This document shows, piece by piece, positions 25,560 to 38,640 of a stretch of 64,000 nucleotides of DNA (position 1 is the stretch's first letter; each line of letters starts with the position of its first letter). The position numbers were made by a program, and so were the translations under genes. The notes under the pieces are model-generated. The model saw only the letters and a program-made list of their open reading frames with translations. It did no database searches and was not told the DNA's origin. The stretch is from Amblyornis subalaris (lineage: Eukaryota > Chordata > Aves > Passeriformes > Ptilonorhynchidae), in contig JACAXG010000111.1 in the NCBI GenBank assembly GCA_018881555.1, positions 186,001 to 250,000 of the forward strand. Direction: 5' to 3'.

Positions 25560-25847
25560 TCAGTTAGTACAGGTGTGACTTCTTTGAAGTTGATCTGATC
25601 CTGCTTTAGTCGTTCCAGAATCAGTTTTGCCCTGTTTTGTCACCATGAGCAGGCAGTCTCCCAAGGTCCCTGTAACCTGATGAACTCTGTGATATCCCAG
25701 TGTTAAAACAAGAACGCACCCTGCAATGATTACACCAGTGCTGGCTACTGTTTTACCCTTCAGTCTGTTGTGGTCAGGCCTACCTGATCTTTTCATGCAA
25801 GCACAAGACCTCGTTGGTACATCTCTTCCATATTTGTTACCCATCAT
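25560..25847 (-). CDS. Candidate small single-pass membrane protein ORF
   Basis: A 95-codon frame opens with two adjacent methionine codons; the second has A at -3 and G at +4, a fair Kozak context. An in-frame TGA lies two codons upstream, so the start is bounded. Residues 1-33 are basic and polar (MMGNKYGRDV start, K/R-rich), residues about 34-51 form one hydrophobic helix (TVASTGVIIAGCVLVLTL), and the rest is polar. A basic N-terminus ahead of one helix suggests an N-in orientation. Just upstream the minus strand has CTAGCTTCAGCAG, a possible splice acceptor. Unlike the other frames in the window it is not rich in F, S or C. I do not recognise the family. It may be the last exon of a small gene, a retrocopy, or chance; no poly(A) tail scar was seen. 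Confidence 0.25.
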   Translation of the reverse strand: MMGNKYGRDVPTRSCACMKRSGRPDHNRLKGKTVASTGVIIAGCVLVLTLGYHRVHQVTGTLGDCLLMVTKQGKTDSGTTKAGSDQLQRSHTCTN

Positions 25848-27275
25848 TTCTCAAATGTGCAACTGCTGAAGCTAGATGCAAATGAATTCTGAGAAGTTTG
25901 TTGGAGCAGGAGCAAAAATGCAATACTAAAAGCAAAAGTAGAGAATGCACAATGAAGTTCAATAGATCAGTTTGGGCATGGAGAAGTACACATTGCATAT
26001 CAAAGCCGGATTTTGTCTTTGTCTTTTTAAATAGTTATTAAGATATCTGTATAGCAATTTTGAGTAAAGTAAGTTGGGATTTTTTATGTTTTATTTTAAA
26101 AAATATTTTCACTTTGGCTTGCAAATAATGATCATGTTTTAATGGGGGAATTATTTCATGTTTCCTTTCTCCTAGTTTCTTCAAATTTCATTGGAAACAT
26201 TCCTTTGCAAAATTTCTTCTCTGGATAAAAAAATAAGAATAATGAATACATTTTAAATTGACATGATCATGAAAAAGCCTCGACTTTTATCCACTTATGA
26301 AACAGGGTATATATGTGATACTTTATAAAATTTTATTGCTGTGACTAATACAGATTGGTTTGTTATTTTTTCCACATATCCTACAATATGTACAGCTGTG
26401 TGTGGAGTTCTATATGAATATTTCTTTACACATTTAGGAAAAACTTGGGAAGGATTTATATGACTTGTCACCTCTCCTGTCTCAACATTTGTAATTTAGA
26501 TAATTACCTAACTAATATTAATTTTATTTGTCCCCTTATGAAGATTACTTATTCTTAACATTTTAAACTGAATAACAATGTTTAACTAAAAATTGTGTTT
26601 TCTGATGTCACCATTTCATTCAGCTTATCAGTTAATTAACTGCTCTGCTTGATGCTTGATGAAATTCAATATTTTAGTAAGGAATAAATTACTGTTGCTC
26701 AGCTTCTGTAGGTATTTTCTTTTAGGGATGAGTATTTCAAAAAAGAAATTGCTCTTCGTTTTTTAATCTGTATTGGTTTATATATGGAAGCTATTTCTGT
26801 GCTAGTATCTGAAGCATGGGCCAGGTGTTTTTGCGACTTTTTCAACATGACAGGTGAGATGGATATTTGATTTTTCTTCTGATTCCCTTAACATCATTAA
26901 TAATATCGGCTCCAGCTGGAGGAGGGCAGCTTTCCTACCTGTCTGGGTGAGCACCAGCCCCAGCTGGCTGTTACAGGAGCGAGCATCAACTCTCAGCATG
27001 CCTGGCTTTCGAAGTGGCGGAAGAAATTAGTCAGCCCTGGCTTTAGGACCCTGAAGTACAGTCACACTGGCCATGATAGATCCAGGTACTGCTGAAGCAG
27101 AATCCACAGCACGAGTGATGCTGTTGAAGCAGTTTCCCCTCAAATTTAAATATTTTCTTTGGCAGAGTTTTCAGATTCTGCAGGGTATTTTATGCATAAA
27201 TTCCTGTATTAAGGTTGTTCGCCTCCTGTGTCAGAACAGTTATTGCAGTGGTTGTTAGAATGCCTCCCTGATTCA
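25848..27275. other. AT-rich unique DNA with a GC-richer segment
   Basis: Nothing recognised. From about 26890 to 27130 GC rises and several CpGs occur, but no coherent frame or repeat family was identified. Confidence 0.5.
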
Positions 27276-27696
27276 TTCTTTCTTTCTTTCTTTCTTTCTT
27301 TTTCTTTCTTTCTTTCTTTCTGTCTTTTCTTTCTCTCTTTCTTTCTTTCTTTTCTTTCTCTTTCTGTTTTTCTTTCTCTCTTTCTCTCTTTATCTCTTTC
27401 TCTTCTTTCTCTTTCTTTGTCTTTTTTCTTTCTTTCTCTCTCTCTCTTTCTCTTTCTCTTTCTCTCGCTTTCTCTCTTTCTTTCTCTCTTCTCTTTCTCT
27501 CTTTCTTTCTCTCTGTTTCTTTCTCTCCTTCCTTCCTTCCTTCCTTCCTTCCTCTCTTTCTTGCTCTCTCTTGCTCTCTCTTCCTCTCTTGCTCTCTCTT
27601 GCTCTCTCTTTCTTTTTTTTTCTCTCTCTCTTTCTGTCTTTTTCTCTCTCTCTTTCTGTCTTTCCCTTTCTTTCTTTCTCTCTTTCTTTCTCTTGT

Positions 27697-27729
<33 letters not shown>

Positions 27730-27756
27730 TTCTCTCTTTTTCTCTTTCTCTTTTCT
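27276..27756. repeat. Long polypyrimidine (TTTC/CT/CCTT) microsatellite
   Basis: About 481 bases consist almost purely of C and T on the plus strand: TTTC units, then mixed CT, a CCTT block near 27526-27553, then repeated TTGCTCTCTC units and more CT. Only scattered G or A residues break it. Three overlapping frames (27228-27812, 27571-27801, 27599-27844) encode strings of F, L and S and are composition by-products. Mirror-symmetric pyrimidine tracts of this kind can adopt triplex (H-DNA) structures. Confidence 0.97.
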
Positions 27757-30700
27757 GTGTATTTCTGGATTACACAGGAATTCCGAATGTGTGTGTGTTG
27801 ATGGATCTTTAGAAATCTATGTTAGGAGTTTCATTAGTTTGTGAAGTCTGAAGGAAACAACTCTTTTAAAAAAAAAATGTGATGCATTCAGGAGATACCT
27901 TCATCCTAATAGTACACTTTGTGTAGCACACACCATATTGGCACATAAAGGTGTTCTCGAAAAGGTACAGTGCTAGTCAGGAAGCTAGACTTGAAGAAAC
28001 AAATAAAAATGGGAACATGAGGCTATTCACTCACCTGACCACGAATTCACTTTCTGTGGTTTGCCCCTTATTGTTTTCTGAACTCCTCTTTCTTAATCAA
28101 AGGGGGCTCTGTTAGAAATGAGTGATCCTCCTTCAAAAAAGCCCTTTACCTATTTCTTAGCTTATTCTTAGCTATTTTGTACTCAGAATTAATTATTTTC
28201 AGGTGGTAAGGCTTGTATGAGTAATACAACTCCAAGCCTCTCTTACTTTTCAGCAAATATTTCGGTATGAATACATCACACTTGATGGACAGGGCACTGT
28301 GGTCAGTCCCACAGTTTACAGTGTGTTGTAGCCACTCCTCAGGTGAAATAGGCAAAAAACTCTAAGCAATAAGGTGATACGAAGAACTGACTTAGAGCTA
28401 AAAAACAGATCTGTGATCAGCAATCGCAATAAGTTGAAGGAGAAAATGAGACTTTTGTGCAGAGAGCTGGTGGGCAAAGACAGAACCAGCATCAAGATCT
28501 CTTGATTTCTACAGCACTGTGGTAATTGGCAAAGGTATAAAATCTTTGAATGTCTGCAAGAAGAATATTCTATGTGAGAATAATCAGCAGCAGCAAGTGC
28601 ACAAGGAAAATATATTATAAGTAGGGCAACTCTAAAATTATTTTTCGTTATATATCCCTCAAGCTTATGATAGACAGCAGTTGAAAGGGTCAGTCAGGAG
28701 AAGTGTGGTTTAGGAAACTTTGCTTGGAGACATTCATGGTCTGTTTCATTAGATTATAATTTTATTAATCTTTTAACTCATCCATCTTGAATTATTTCCT
28801 GTAACACACTGTATCAAAGTGGTTTACAGTTTAAGTAATACTCTAGCTGAAAGAGGTTTTTTGTTTGTACATTTGCAATGACATTGTTAATTCTTAACTG
28901 CTTTTATGAGAAATTGGGAATTGCCATCCCTGGTCCCTCTCAGCAATGTTCACAATAATGTTTTTGCGGTTTGTCTTTTTTCCCTCTCCCCCCTTTATTT
29001 GGGGGAATTGCTTTGTCTTTTCCACTATATAGTGCTATAAAAGTATTTCATACCTGTAGTCATCTTTGTTGTCATTCTCTATTTTTTTATTATTATACTA
29101 TATAGTTCTTAAAATATACTAATTAGATATATATATAACTTTTTATGTTTTGTTCTCAGATTCTTTCCCAATAAATTCTAAGATTCTATTTGACTTGCGG
29201 ATGATACTTGATGCTAAAATTTTGTTTTCCAGAGTGACTGAGTCAGAGGCTGTGCTTGTGCTTTCCATCTTATTGCCAATTTATTCAGTGTTGAGGAAGG
29301 CTGTATTTTCTAGATGCCTTTAGGAATCCTGCATTCAAAATAATTCTTTGTGGTATAGCATCCCATTTCCAGGTCATTTTACAGTAGGTTTCACAGTGTC
29401 TGCAACCCTTCTCACATTGTGGAGTCTGCTTAATACCTGAACACTCGTGAATTTGGAGTTCCCTTCTGTTACATGATGGCTTTGCAGCAGACTTGTCACA
29501 ACTTCCCACAATATTCCTAGCCACTATCAACTCACTCACCTGCTCATTGAATCTGTCACAGAACTCTACCACATTTTTTGAGACGTTTTTGTCTACAGAG
29601 CTGTACTAGTTTCTCTCCAGTAGAGTTTCTTCGTCCTTTTGCTTTCTGTATGTCATCATTATGCTTTCCGCTAGTTGCCTTAGTATAGATCACAAACACA
29701 CTGGTCTTTACTTTTTCATATAATTTCCAGGCATGATTTTGTAATCTTCTGTTGTTAGCACTGATCCAGGATTTTACTCACTCATCATTATATCAGAGAG
29801 GCTGAGGGTACCAGTTTATAGCATTTCAGAAATACAATCAGATAGATATATACAAGATGTTTGTTTTATAGAGTAATACTTAATGATTTATTTCCTGTGG
29901 CTATCTTAGCTGTCAGTTTTGTTTCATGAATTCTTGTTACTTCAAATGCCACAGTAGCCAACAACTCACACTCTACATCTCCCTCTCAGTATGACGCAGG
30001 GATGTTTGATATTAAAAAACAATAAGAATAATAAATTCAAATTACAATTTTCTCTGTTTATTTAGTATCAGCGATGTTTTGCATCAAAACCTTTGGAGAT
30101 AAGGTAAAGATAAGAGCATTTCCAGAAGTTTGGAATGCAACTTTTTAATGAAGGAAGCAGCAGTATGCATGTTAGATGGGATTGTCTTTAAATATTGCTG
30201 TAACAAAATTCAAAGGCTTTGCAGATTCAGTTAATCTTCCTTAAATAACTTTGCAATTCTAGGTGTTTGATAACACAGCATGTCAAATGCATGAGTAAAT
30301 GCACAACTTTTCAGCTGTAGATACTGTAGATTTTAACTGAAGTTAGGAAAGTTCTCGAGTACATTTCTTCAAAACTCAGATTAATATTTTATTTTCGTGG
30401 ATTTTTTTCTGCATTTGTGTATTTGGCATATACTAGTAGCAAATATATGAAGTGATTGAATAAAACCAGGTTCTGAAATTGCAAGTCATCATCTCTGATT
30501 TTAGGTAAAAATTTTGTTCCTCATAGATGTGGGGACAAGATTCTGAAGAATATTTGTCAAAAGACTATAGTCTTCTTAGTATCAGGACCCAGGTTTTTCT
30601 CAGAGAAAAATTATGAACTTTCAACCTGCTGCAGTCAATACTTGTGAATTACACGGTGGCCCTCTTAATTTGATTAATTAACAGGGGATTTTGAATTGTC

Positions 30701-33700
30701 TCCATGATGTTTGACAGTTAATTCTGGAGAATGTTTTACTTTAAATAGTAACAGGACTTGCCGGGAGCAACAGGGAATTTATATGTCATAGGAGAGGGCT
30801 GTTAAGTGGTTGTCCTGTTCTTTGGAAGTAACTCCTGTTACGATGTCTTGCATAATTAGCATGTGTTTCTGCATAGAAAATAGAGTTTTACAAAGATACA
30901 CTATAACGATAAATATAGAAGCCAATTATTTGTGAATTTTATTTCAACAAATGCTTGTTAAACTTTCTGATTTCAGATTTATCTTGTAGTATCCTGTTGT
31001 ACATCTTTATAGTGATCTTTAAGTGACGTTGTTCTTACATATGTTCCCTTCTAAGATATAGTACTGCTTTGTTTCTTTGCACTCTTCCTCTCAAGAATCA
31101 CCTACTGTAGTATAGTTTACTTGAACTCTGTTGATATGTTAATCCAAAATTCAAGGTGTGTAGGATTGCTACACCTTGTGGAACCACTGTGCTATGGTGG
31201 TGTTTCTGTTTCTATGCTGGCTTGTAAATGCTTTAATGATAATACTTAAATGTAGAAAATCCTAAAAAACAACCTTTCTCTGCATGGGACACCAGTGCAC
31301 TTTCAATCAGTATAGAGATGGAGCAATTTCCACTTCTCATTTGAAAGAAAAGAATAGAAGATCAGTGCCTCTGAGGTCTCTGAACTTACAGTGCTTCCAG
31401 GGGATTTCAAGTACAAAAACTGTGAAAGCAGTTCAGCAGAAGCTATCCTTCCTCGCTGACTGGTGCAAGAATTATTTGAGGTGGCTCAGTTGAGTCTGAT
31501 GACTAATTGATACAATTTATCCTGTTCATAGCCCAAGGCCTTACAAGGGATTTCAGGATTTTCAGGATTTCATTAAAATTATGATCTAGAGTCATATGTC
31601 TGATTTTCTGAGGCAATGCATGTTTGCAACACGTACTGACTGACTCTTTGAAATTATGTTTTTCAAAAACTAATTTTTCAAGTTTTAAACTTTGGTCTTC
31701 AGAAAACTATAGCATGCTAATTCAGTATTAGTGCCTGAACATAAACATTTTAACCTCTCAGAATTGCAAAACGCAAAACAAGCAATAGGTGTAGTGTCTT
31801 GAATCGTGTATTCTATTTCCCCTTTTTTATTTTTTTCCTTCCCTACCCCCACCCCCATTACCACTGCAGAATCATCATCCTGATCCATTTTTCCCCCACT
31901 GTATCTCTGTTCCCTGCATGCACTAATTCCCCTTTCACTCTCTCTCTTTGCTTTGCAAACAAAGAAATCTGTCTCCTTGACCCCAAGCCCATATGCAAAT
32001 ATAGCTGACTAATTTCAGTCTTCCTTTCGAGTTCTATGGGGGCAGCCCTTTCCAGCAGTGGAGAGTAGTTCCCATTTGATCTTTTTCTTGTGATCAACCT
32101 GTACACTTGCAGCTCAGTTGAAGAGTCCTCACATCTTCTAGTCTATTGAGACACACGACTTTCCCTTGAAGTGTGCAAATGGCTAGTTATATACAGGAGA
32201 TTCACTTAGGCATTTCACAATGATTTATTGACATCCAGGTTGCAAAATTGATACTTTCAATCCTACAGTTCATATAATCCTTCCCAGCAAAATACATTTG
32301 GTTGACTAGACTGACAGTATTTTTCTGGGTAGCAGTAATAATAACCCCTTACCATGTAGGCAGTCAATTTTTAATAGGAGCACTGCACAGCATATAGTTA
32401 CACAATGTGTTACTGTGTCCATATTTCATCTGAGAAGATTAGTTTCTAGTCCAGACTGTTGAACAAAATGAATTTAGGGAGTATTTCGATTATTTTAAGT
32501 CAGTTGCAGGGTTTGAGTGTTTCGTAGTATTTTAATTGTGTTTCAAGAGGTGATTCAAGGCAGGTGCTCAGTGCAGCCTCAGTTATTTAAATCATTAGCT
32601 TACTTCTTAGAAGGACTGAGGATGTAATGAAGAAAGACTGTGCCCTTTCAACACCCACTTATGTACAAAACCAGCTGAGAACAGTAAATAAGTCTGAGTT
32701 CTAACAACATTTCTTGAAGGAAAATCTTGAGATTGGTACCGGAAATTGCAATACTTGTGAACTGGCAACCTTCCTATGTAAACTTACATGGCACCCACTT
32801 GCACTGCTTTTGGTGTCAGAAGTCATTGACTTTTCTCTCACTTATATGAACAATGAACTCTTTTAAAGAACACGGGTAAATTTCAGATTTCTGTCCAAAT
32901 GAATTCACATAATATAGAAGATTTGTGATAAATTTAGCAAAATGTGAAACCAGTAACTCCATCTATTTAGAGGCAGAGACTTCAGAGGTAAAATCAGATC
33001 TTTCTGATATTTTTTCAAGTGATCATGTCAAGGCTCATGGCTTGACTATTATGCACGTAGAGGTAGCATTCTAATGGTTTTGTGCACCCTTTAATATATG
33101 TATGTGAATAAGGATTGAAGTAATCAGGGGTATAATCTGTGTTGTTAAAAAAAAAAAGATATGAAAAACAACTACATTTGGAACAGCACACCTCATATAC
33201 CTCTGTTTTTAAATAAGCTTATTGAAGTGCAGAGCTGTGCCAAGCACTAATTTTTTTAGGAAGCTGTTTATCCGCAGAACTCTTTTTAGTTGGCTTTGTC
33301 TAAATTATTTTTGCAATTATGATTTTGTTCAAATTTTCTCCAAACCTAGGATGAAGGTTTTGAAATTCATGGTTGGTACAGAATCTATCATAACCCTATT
33401 TCATTCTTTCTATCTTTATTGTTTGGCGTGGAACACACCTTATATGTCTATAGGAGTTATTTTACATTTTTTTCTGTTGATAGAGACATCACGTGTGATT
33501 TATCATGAAAATTCATGAGTTTTTATTGTTTGATCTCCCTCTGTGACAGACATACTCATTCACTAAATACTATTCACATATCCTCATTATTAATCGTCCC
33601 CTTTTATTTTTAACTTGTTTGTTTAAGAAAATACTGGTAATAAACTGATCTTGCTGATGAACAATCTAATGATAAATGAACAGAACAGATACATTTTACT

Positions 33701-36508
33701 GTCAGAGACAGTGAAACTTTTATCAGCTAATGATTTGAAAGGTGGCAAATACGAAGAAAACAGGAAGAGATTCCCAGACATCCCTGCTATGGCAAATAGG
33801 TAGGCTGCTCCCAGACTGTGCTGCCAAAGAATATTATGTTTTGAACTGTAAATAGGTTAATTGTATTTTGACCTTTGATATAGTATGTGGACTCATGGTT
33901 CAGTTTACAATACTTAAAGCTTTAGAAACTGTGTATTTACCAGCTTCAGAAAATCTCATCTGGCTTCTCTTTGTTTTACTCTCTTGCATGAACTTGTCAG
34001 AAAATAATACACTAGAATTACTTTAAGTCCATGTGATATGTGTAAATAAAACCAGAAGATGTCAAGAAATAAAACAAGGAAGTGGTCTGAAAACCAGTAA
34101 GTTTAAAAGCCATGGAGGATTTAAAGAAAACTAGGAATTGCAGCCAAAACCCTGTTAGGTTTTTTTGTAGACTTTTAAGACAGTAAATCCTATTTTTCTT
34201 TATATGTTCTTGCATACCTTGAAAGCACTCAAATTACTTCCCTGGTGGGAAACAGTGGAGAACATCAATTGGTTTGGGTTTTTTTTGACAATTTGGACAG
34301 GAGTAAAGGTAGGAAGAATATTCTGTAGAAGTTATAAACATAGTATGCAACATAAACTATATACTTTCTGGGTAAACCAGAGAACCTCTTTTGCTTATGT
34401 TTTCTGAGGTCTAAAAGCTGTATGGATCAGAATTTAGTACTGTAACATTCACCTATACCAGAAGTTTCATAAAATCTAGTGATGTGAACAAGTGTTGTGA
34501 CAACCTATGCATCAAAATAGGTAAATCTTCTTGTGAGTGCTCTCATAAAGTGCAATTAGGCAAATGAATCAGTGATGTATATGTTTTGACTATAATAGTA
34601 TTGTGACTGAAGTTCTACAAAAATATGAGACCTAGTTATGTAATCATTCAAGTGAATACATAGTAACTGAACTAAATGAGACTTAATTGCATAAATAACA
34701 ATACTTAAGTACACACATTTCTAAATTGGAACCAACAGTATTGATATGATGAAAGTTTGAAAGTAACACTTCTGACCACTTTCTAAGTAGAAAGATCTTC
34801 TCTTCTGCATTCATCTAAAAGACTTCCGTACTTCATCACAGCAAATCTTTCCCTCAGTAATGAAAACTGACAACTTCCAAAAAACAACTTTCCTTCTAAA
34901 AATAGTTAAAATCTAAAATTTTGTAAAGCATGAGGTATTTCTTAGTTTCTCTGTGTCTCTGTTTGCATCCACTAAATATACTAAATTTTCTCTCTTCTTG
35001 TTACCTAAAACTGAAATAATTGTGACATGAAGTCAGGCAAGCATTACCTTTACAATTAACTAAGATCTTGGGTTCTGTTCTAAGGTGTACCAGAAGTTTA
35101 AATTTTCTGGATGATGCAAGCCATGTTCAGATATTATATAAAATCATGTGAACATAGTATTTTTCGTCCAAAATATGTTATGGAAGAAAACCTGGAACAT
35201 TATTTTTTAGATTGTGCTCTCTGTTCTATCTTACAGTCTCACTACCTTAGCTGAGTTTTCTTACAGTAGGCTTTCTGCTTGTGTGAAGGTCATTTACACA
35301 ATCATTATCCTATGCTAACTGTAATTCACTTATGTGATTTCCCTGTTGTTCAAATGAAGTTGAAAATCAAAGGAACCTGTAATAGATCAAAGCTCTTGGA
35401 AATACATTTCTGCTGTTGAATAAAATGATGTGGTTTGTTCCAGTTTCTCCTAAGGTCAGCACTGGTAAATGACATATAAGCCACTGCTATAGATTTTCAT
35501 GTCCCATTAATTGACTTTAAAATCTTCTGAAAAATTGACAGAGTTAATTGAAAGGAACTTTGTTTCTCTTTTGCATTCAAGGAATGTTTTTTTCTGATTC
35601 AGTTAATGGGATCTGCTGTGTTAACATGAAATAGTGACAGAAAGCCCAGCAAAGATCTATCCAGATTGTCACCATGATCTGTCCAAACAACATGATAAAT
35701 GTCAAGTATCAATCAAAAAATAAAAGGTTCTGTCATATACAGACAGATACTAAGCTGATGAGACTCCTGTTATTTTATATGCCTTATACAGACAGGCTCA
35801 GGAAGGGAGTAGCTATTGTGGATACTTAAAATGGCCAGAAATTCTGGGTAGCTACTCTTTATGTTTTAATCTACCTGGCATGTTCATTTTTAAGGATAGA
35901 GAGTACAGTAGAATTCAGTCTTTACATCTAAATTTTACATAGTTTACAGTTAGCCTGGAAGAGCACATCAGCTCTTTGGTTCTGCCTTGAGTGTGCTCAT
36001 ACCCTTTTAGCTGTCTTTGCAGGTTTAGGTTTGCCCTTTCTCTTCTCTTGCAGATTCATTTTTTTTTCTTCACTTGGAGTAAACTCTGACATCAGCCTCA
36101 TTTATTTCCACTGTAAAGCTGTCATGTCTGACAACTGAACTTACACCTCCAAATTTCACATGTTGTAAGTAGAGCTTGCTGGCCTTGTATGACCTTTAGT
36201 TCAGCAGAAAGTGGTGGTGCTCCATCTGAAGGATAGGGCACAGTAGGACTGAGAAATTGAGAAGTCAGGCTTCTTCACATATTTATAACTTTTCTGCCTA
36301 CTATCAGTCATATGTAAAGGTCCTTTGCAGATCAGCCATGAGTAAAGGTCCTTTACAGATCAAGTTTTTAGGTAGGTTGGCTGCCTTGCAAACTGAAGTG
36401 TTTTCTTCTAAAACTTACTCTTTTTTTCCAGTAAGACTGCCTGCAAGGTGTTCGTATTGAGCTAATAGAAGTTGCACGGAAAATATGTGTCACTTGAATA
36501 GTGTCCAT
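27757..36508. other. AT-rich unique DNA, no gene recognised
   Basis: Nearly 9 kb without a recognised repeat or gene, apart from short homopolymers and a 28-bp-period duplication at 36315-36362. A 95-codon minus-strand frame (29285-29572) and a 98-codon plus-strand frame (33222-33518) have no recognisable domain and no supporting splice or poly(A) context that I could see. Such repeat-free stretches are where conserved noncoding elements would lie, but conservation cannot be read from one sequence. Confidence 0.5.
36315..36362. repeat. Imperfect 28-bp-period duplication
   Basis: The 20-mer taaaggtcctttgcagatca at 36315 recurs at 36343 with one substitution (ttgc to ttac), giving a period of 28. 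Confidence 0.9.
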
Positions 36509-36600
36509 AGAATCACTGAATGGTTTGGATTGGAAAGAACCTTCAAAAATCATCTCCAGACAGGAGAGGACTCTTTAAGTCCAACTCCAGACAGGTGAAA
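36509..36600 (-). mobile_element. Short CR1 LINE 3' end
   Basis: The plus strand reads AGAATCACTGAATGGTTTGG, then TTGGAAAGAACCTTCAAAAA and AGTCCAACTCCAGACAGG: the reverse complement of the CR1 3' terminus. The middle is disturbed by a CTCCAGACAGG duplication. Only the last 90 or so bases of the element remain. Confidence 0.75.
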
Positions 36601-38391
36601 GATAGTAATAACAACTCTTTTTCTCTGACCATACTAAAGCTAGTATGTGTAAGTTATGGTTCTTCCAAATAAACATATTACAAATATAAGAGTATTGTGA
36701 AGAGAGATTGCCTTATAAAATATTCATTATTATAAATATAATTAAAATTCCTGCAAATTCTGTGACACACTGAGAATTAGATACACAGAATTCTTTTCCA
36801 GTCACTCCTGAACCAAGCTCCCCTCTATATGGGATCACACCCTGGGCAGCGTTTATCCAAGTGTGGAGCTAAATGTTGTGTCGATGGAGAGATACAGAGT
36901 TCCCAGGCAGGTGCAAAGGAGAGCAAGCTTTATTACAAAAATCTAGCATTTTTTAAGCAGTTAGCCATTATCAGAATACATACCATTGAAACACAACAAA
37001 CAATAATTCAACCAGTCACCATAAGCCACGAGGTGATCCTGTGAAAGTTATGTAACTTGTTTGCTCTACTTCTAAGTTAGCTGAACTGGTTCCCAGAGGC
37101 CTTTTTACTTAGCCAAAGTAACAGAAATGAACCATGATTTTACAAGGGTAACAAGGCCTTCATTTTGCAAGGTTTAACCTATCAGCAACAAAATGTCTCC
37201 AGTGAATACTTTGTATCTGTTTCCCTGTGCAGTTTTTAGGATGTTCTCTGAAAATCTTTCTTTTTGTTGCTGAGTTTGACCTTGTTTTGAATGGTCTGCA
37301 AAAACCCCTTTGCTTTGAGCTTCCTCTGCCATGTTGGCATGTCTCCATGTACTCTGACTCCTTCCAAACTGTGATGGTGACGGATTTTCATTTTCTTGAG
37401 CTTTTCAGGTACCAGTCATGTCAACATAGTTTTTCATTATGAAACTTGGAACGGTCTGACTTTTGTGAAGAAAAAAGGACATGTACTTTAATAACGGTGA
37501 AAAATTTTAGACTTTACTTTTCATGTTTGCTTGCTAGAAAAGATTGGGTATATTTTACTTGGATAGACTGGAAACAAAATTACTGCCACCCTGGGAAAAA
37601 AAAAGAGAGAAATTTAATGTTTTTATGTTCAGAAAATAAATAACATCAGACTTTTCAATCTATAAATGTAAAAATACTCTGAAAACAATACAGGACTGAG
37701 AGGAGAGCAAGGGAAATATAACCTACCAGCCCTATCTTCTCATGTAAAGAAATCATGTCGTTCACAAAACAAATCAAAAGAGTTACGTAACTTTACTAAT
37801 GATGTTTTTCAGTTTGTATACATGCCAAAAAATGCTTTGAAGATTTCAATATAGAAGATAAATGCAGGATTTAATTGAACATTCAAGCTCACAGAAGGCC
37901 ATTGCAGGTTGGATATGGCCCTTCTCATATTAATAAAACACCTTTCTGAAATGGAGGTGTGATTTGAGGTCAACCTTTTGGAGTAGTTCAAATAACATTC
38001 AGTGTTTATTTTCTTCTTCTCTGACGAAGAAAAATGTTGGAGATGGTTACTGTGGAACTCCAGGACTTATTCTGGGAGATCTAGTGATTGTTATTAACCA
38101 AGTAAAGTAGTCTTTTTATCAAAAAGAGGGTAACTTAGGGGTGACCGTCTGGCTAGTGATTCCAAGATCTCAGGGAAATGTTCTTTTCTGTGTGTTTGTC
38201 ATTGCTTCTTCCTGTGGGTGACCTCTGGGAAGTGCTCCTAAATTCTTCATATAGCTTAACTCTTTTTTTCCCCATACTTCTCAGGAAAAACAGAGAGGAA
38301 CTAAAAATTTTCTGAATTTCCTTTGTGACCTCTAATGATGCCTGTCCAGAAACAAACTTTAAATCTATTTTAGGGAACCTCCTAATCACAG
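36601..38391. other. Unique DNA with a possible degraded LTR
   Basis: No gene was recognised. At 36836-37250 the minus strand has an LTR-like order of motifs, listed separately. The rest is ordinary AT-rich sequence. Confidence 0.5.
36836..37250 (-). mobile_element. Possible degraded LTR
   Basis: On the minus strand a TAAAAAA string is followed some 20 bases later by TAATAAAGCTTGCTCTCC and then by CACCTGCCTGGGAACTCTG and a CTCCATCGACACAACA-like segment. This resembles the TATA - poly(A) signal - U5 order of compact avian retroviral LTRs. I could not place TG/CA ends or a target duplication, so both the call and the boundaries are weak. Confidence 0.3.
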
Positions 38392-38640
38392 AAGCATAGA
38401 ATCTTAGAATAGTTTGTGTTAAAAAGGTCCTTTAAAGGTCTTCTAGTTCAACCCCCCTGCAGTAAGCGGGGACATCTTTATATCAGGTGCTTAGTGTCCC
38501 ATCCAACTTGACCTTCAATGTTTCCGGGGATGGGATATCCACCACTGCACTGGCCAGCCTGTTCCAGTGTTTTACTGCTGCATTGCAAAAAACTTCTTTC
38601 TTGTATCCTGCCTAATACACAACCTTTTATTCAGTTGGAG
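38392..38640 (-). mobile_element. CR1 LINE 3' fragment, left part
   Basis: The plus strand shows GAAGCATAGAATCTTAGAAT (the reversed 8-bp tail), then TTCTAGTTCAACCCCCCTGC, CATCCAACTTGACCTTCAATG, GGGATGGGATATCCACCACTG and AGCCTGTTCCAGTG. This is the reverse complement of the CR1 3' UTR. Similarity fades after the AAAACTTCTTTCTTGTATCC segment near 38610-38640. It probably belongs to the same insertion as the right part at 39098-39296. Confidence 0.88.

Noticed and set aside
27228..27812. 194-codon frame rich in F, L and S
   Set aside because: It is the translation of a C/T microsatellite; neighbouring phases are equally open.
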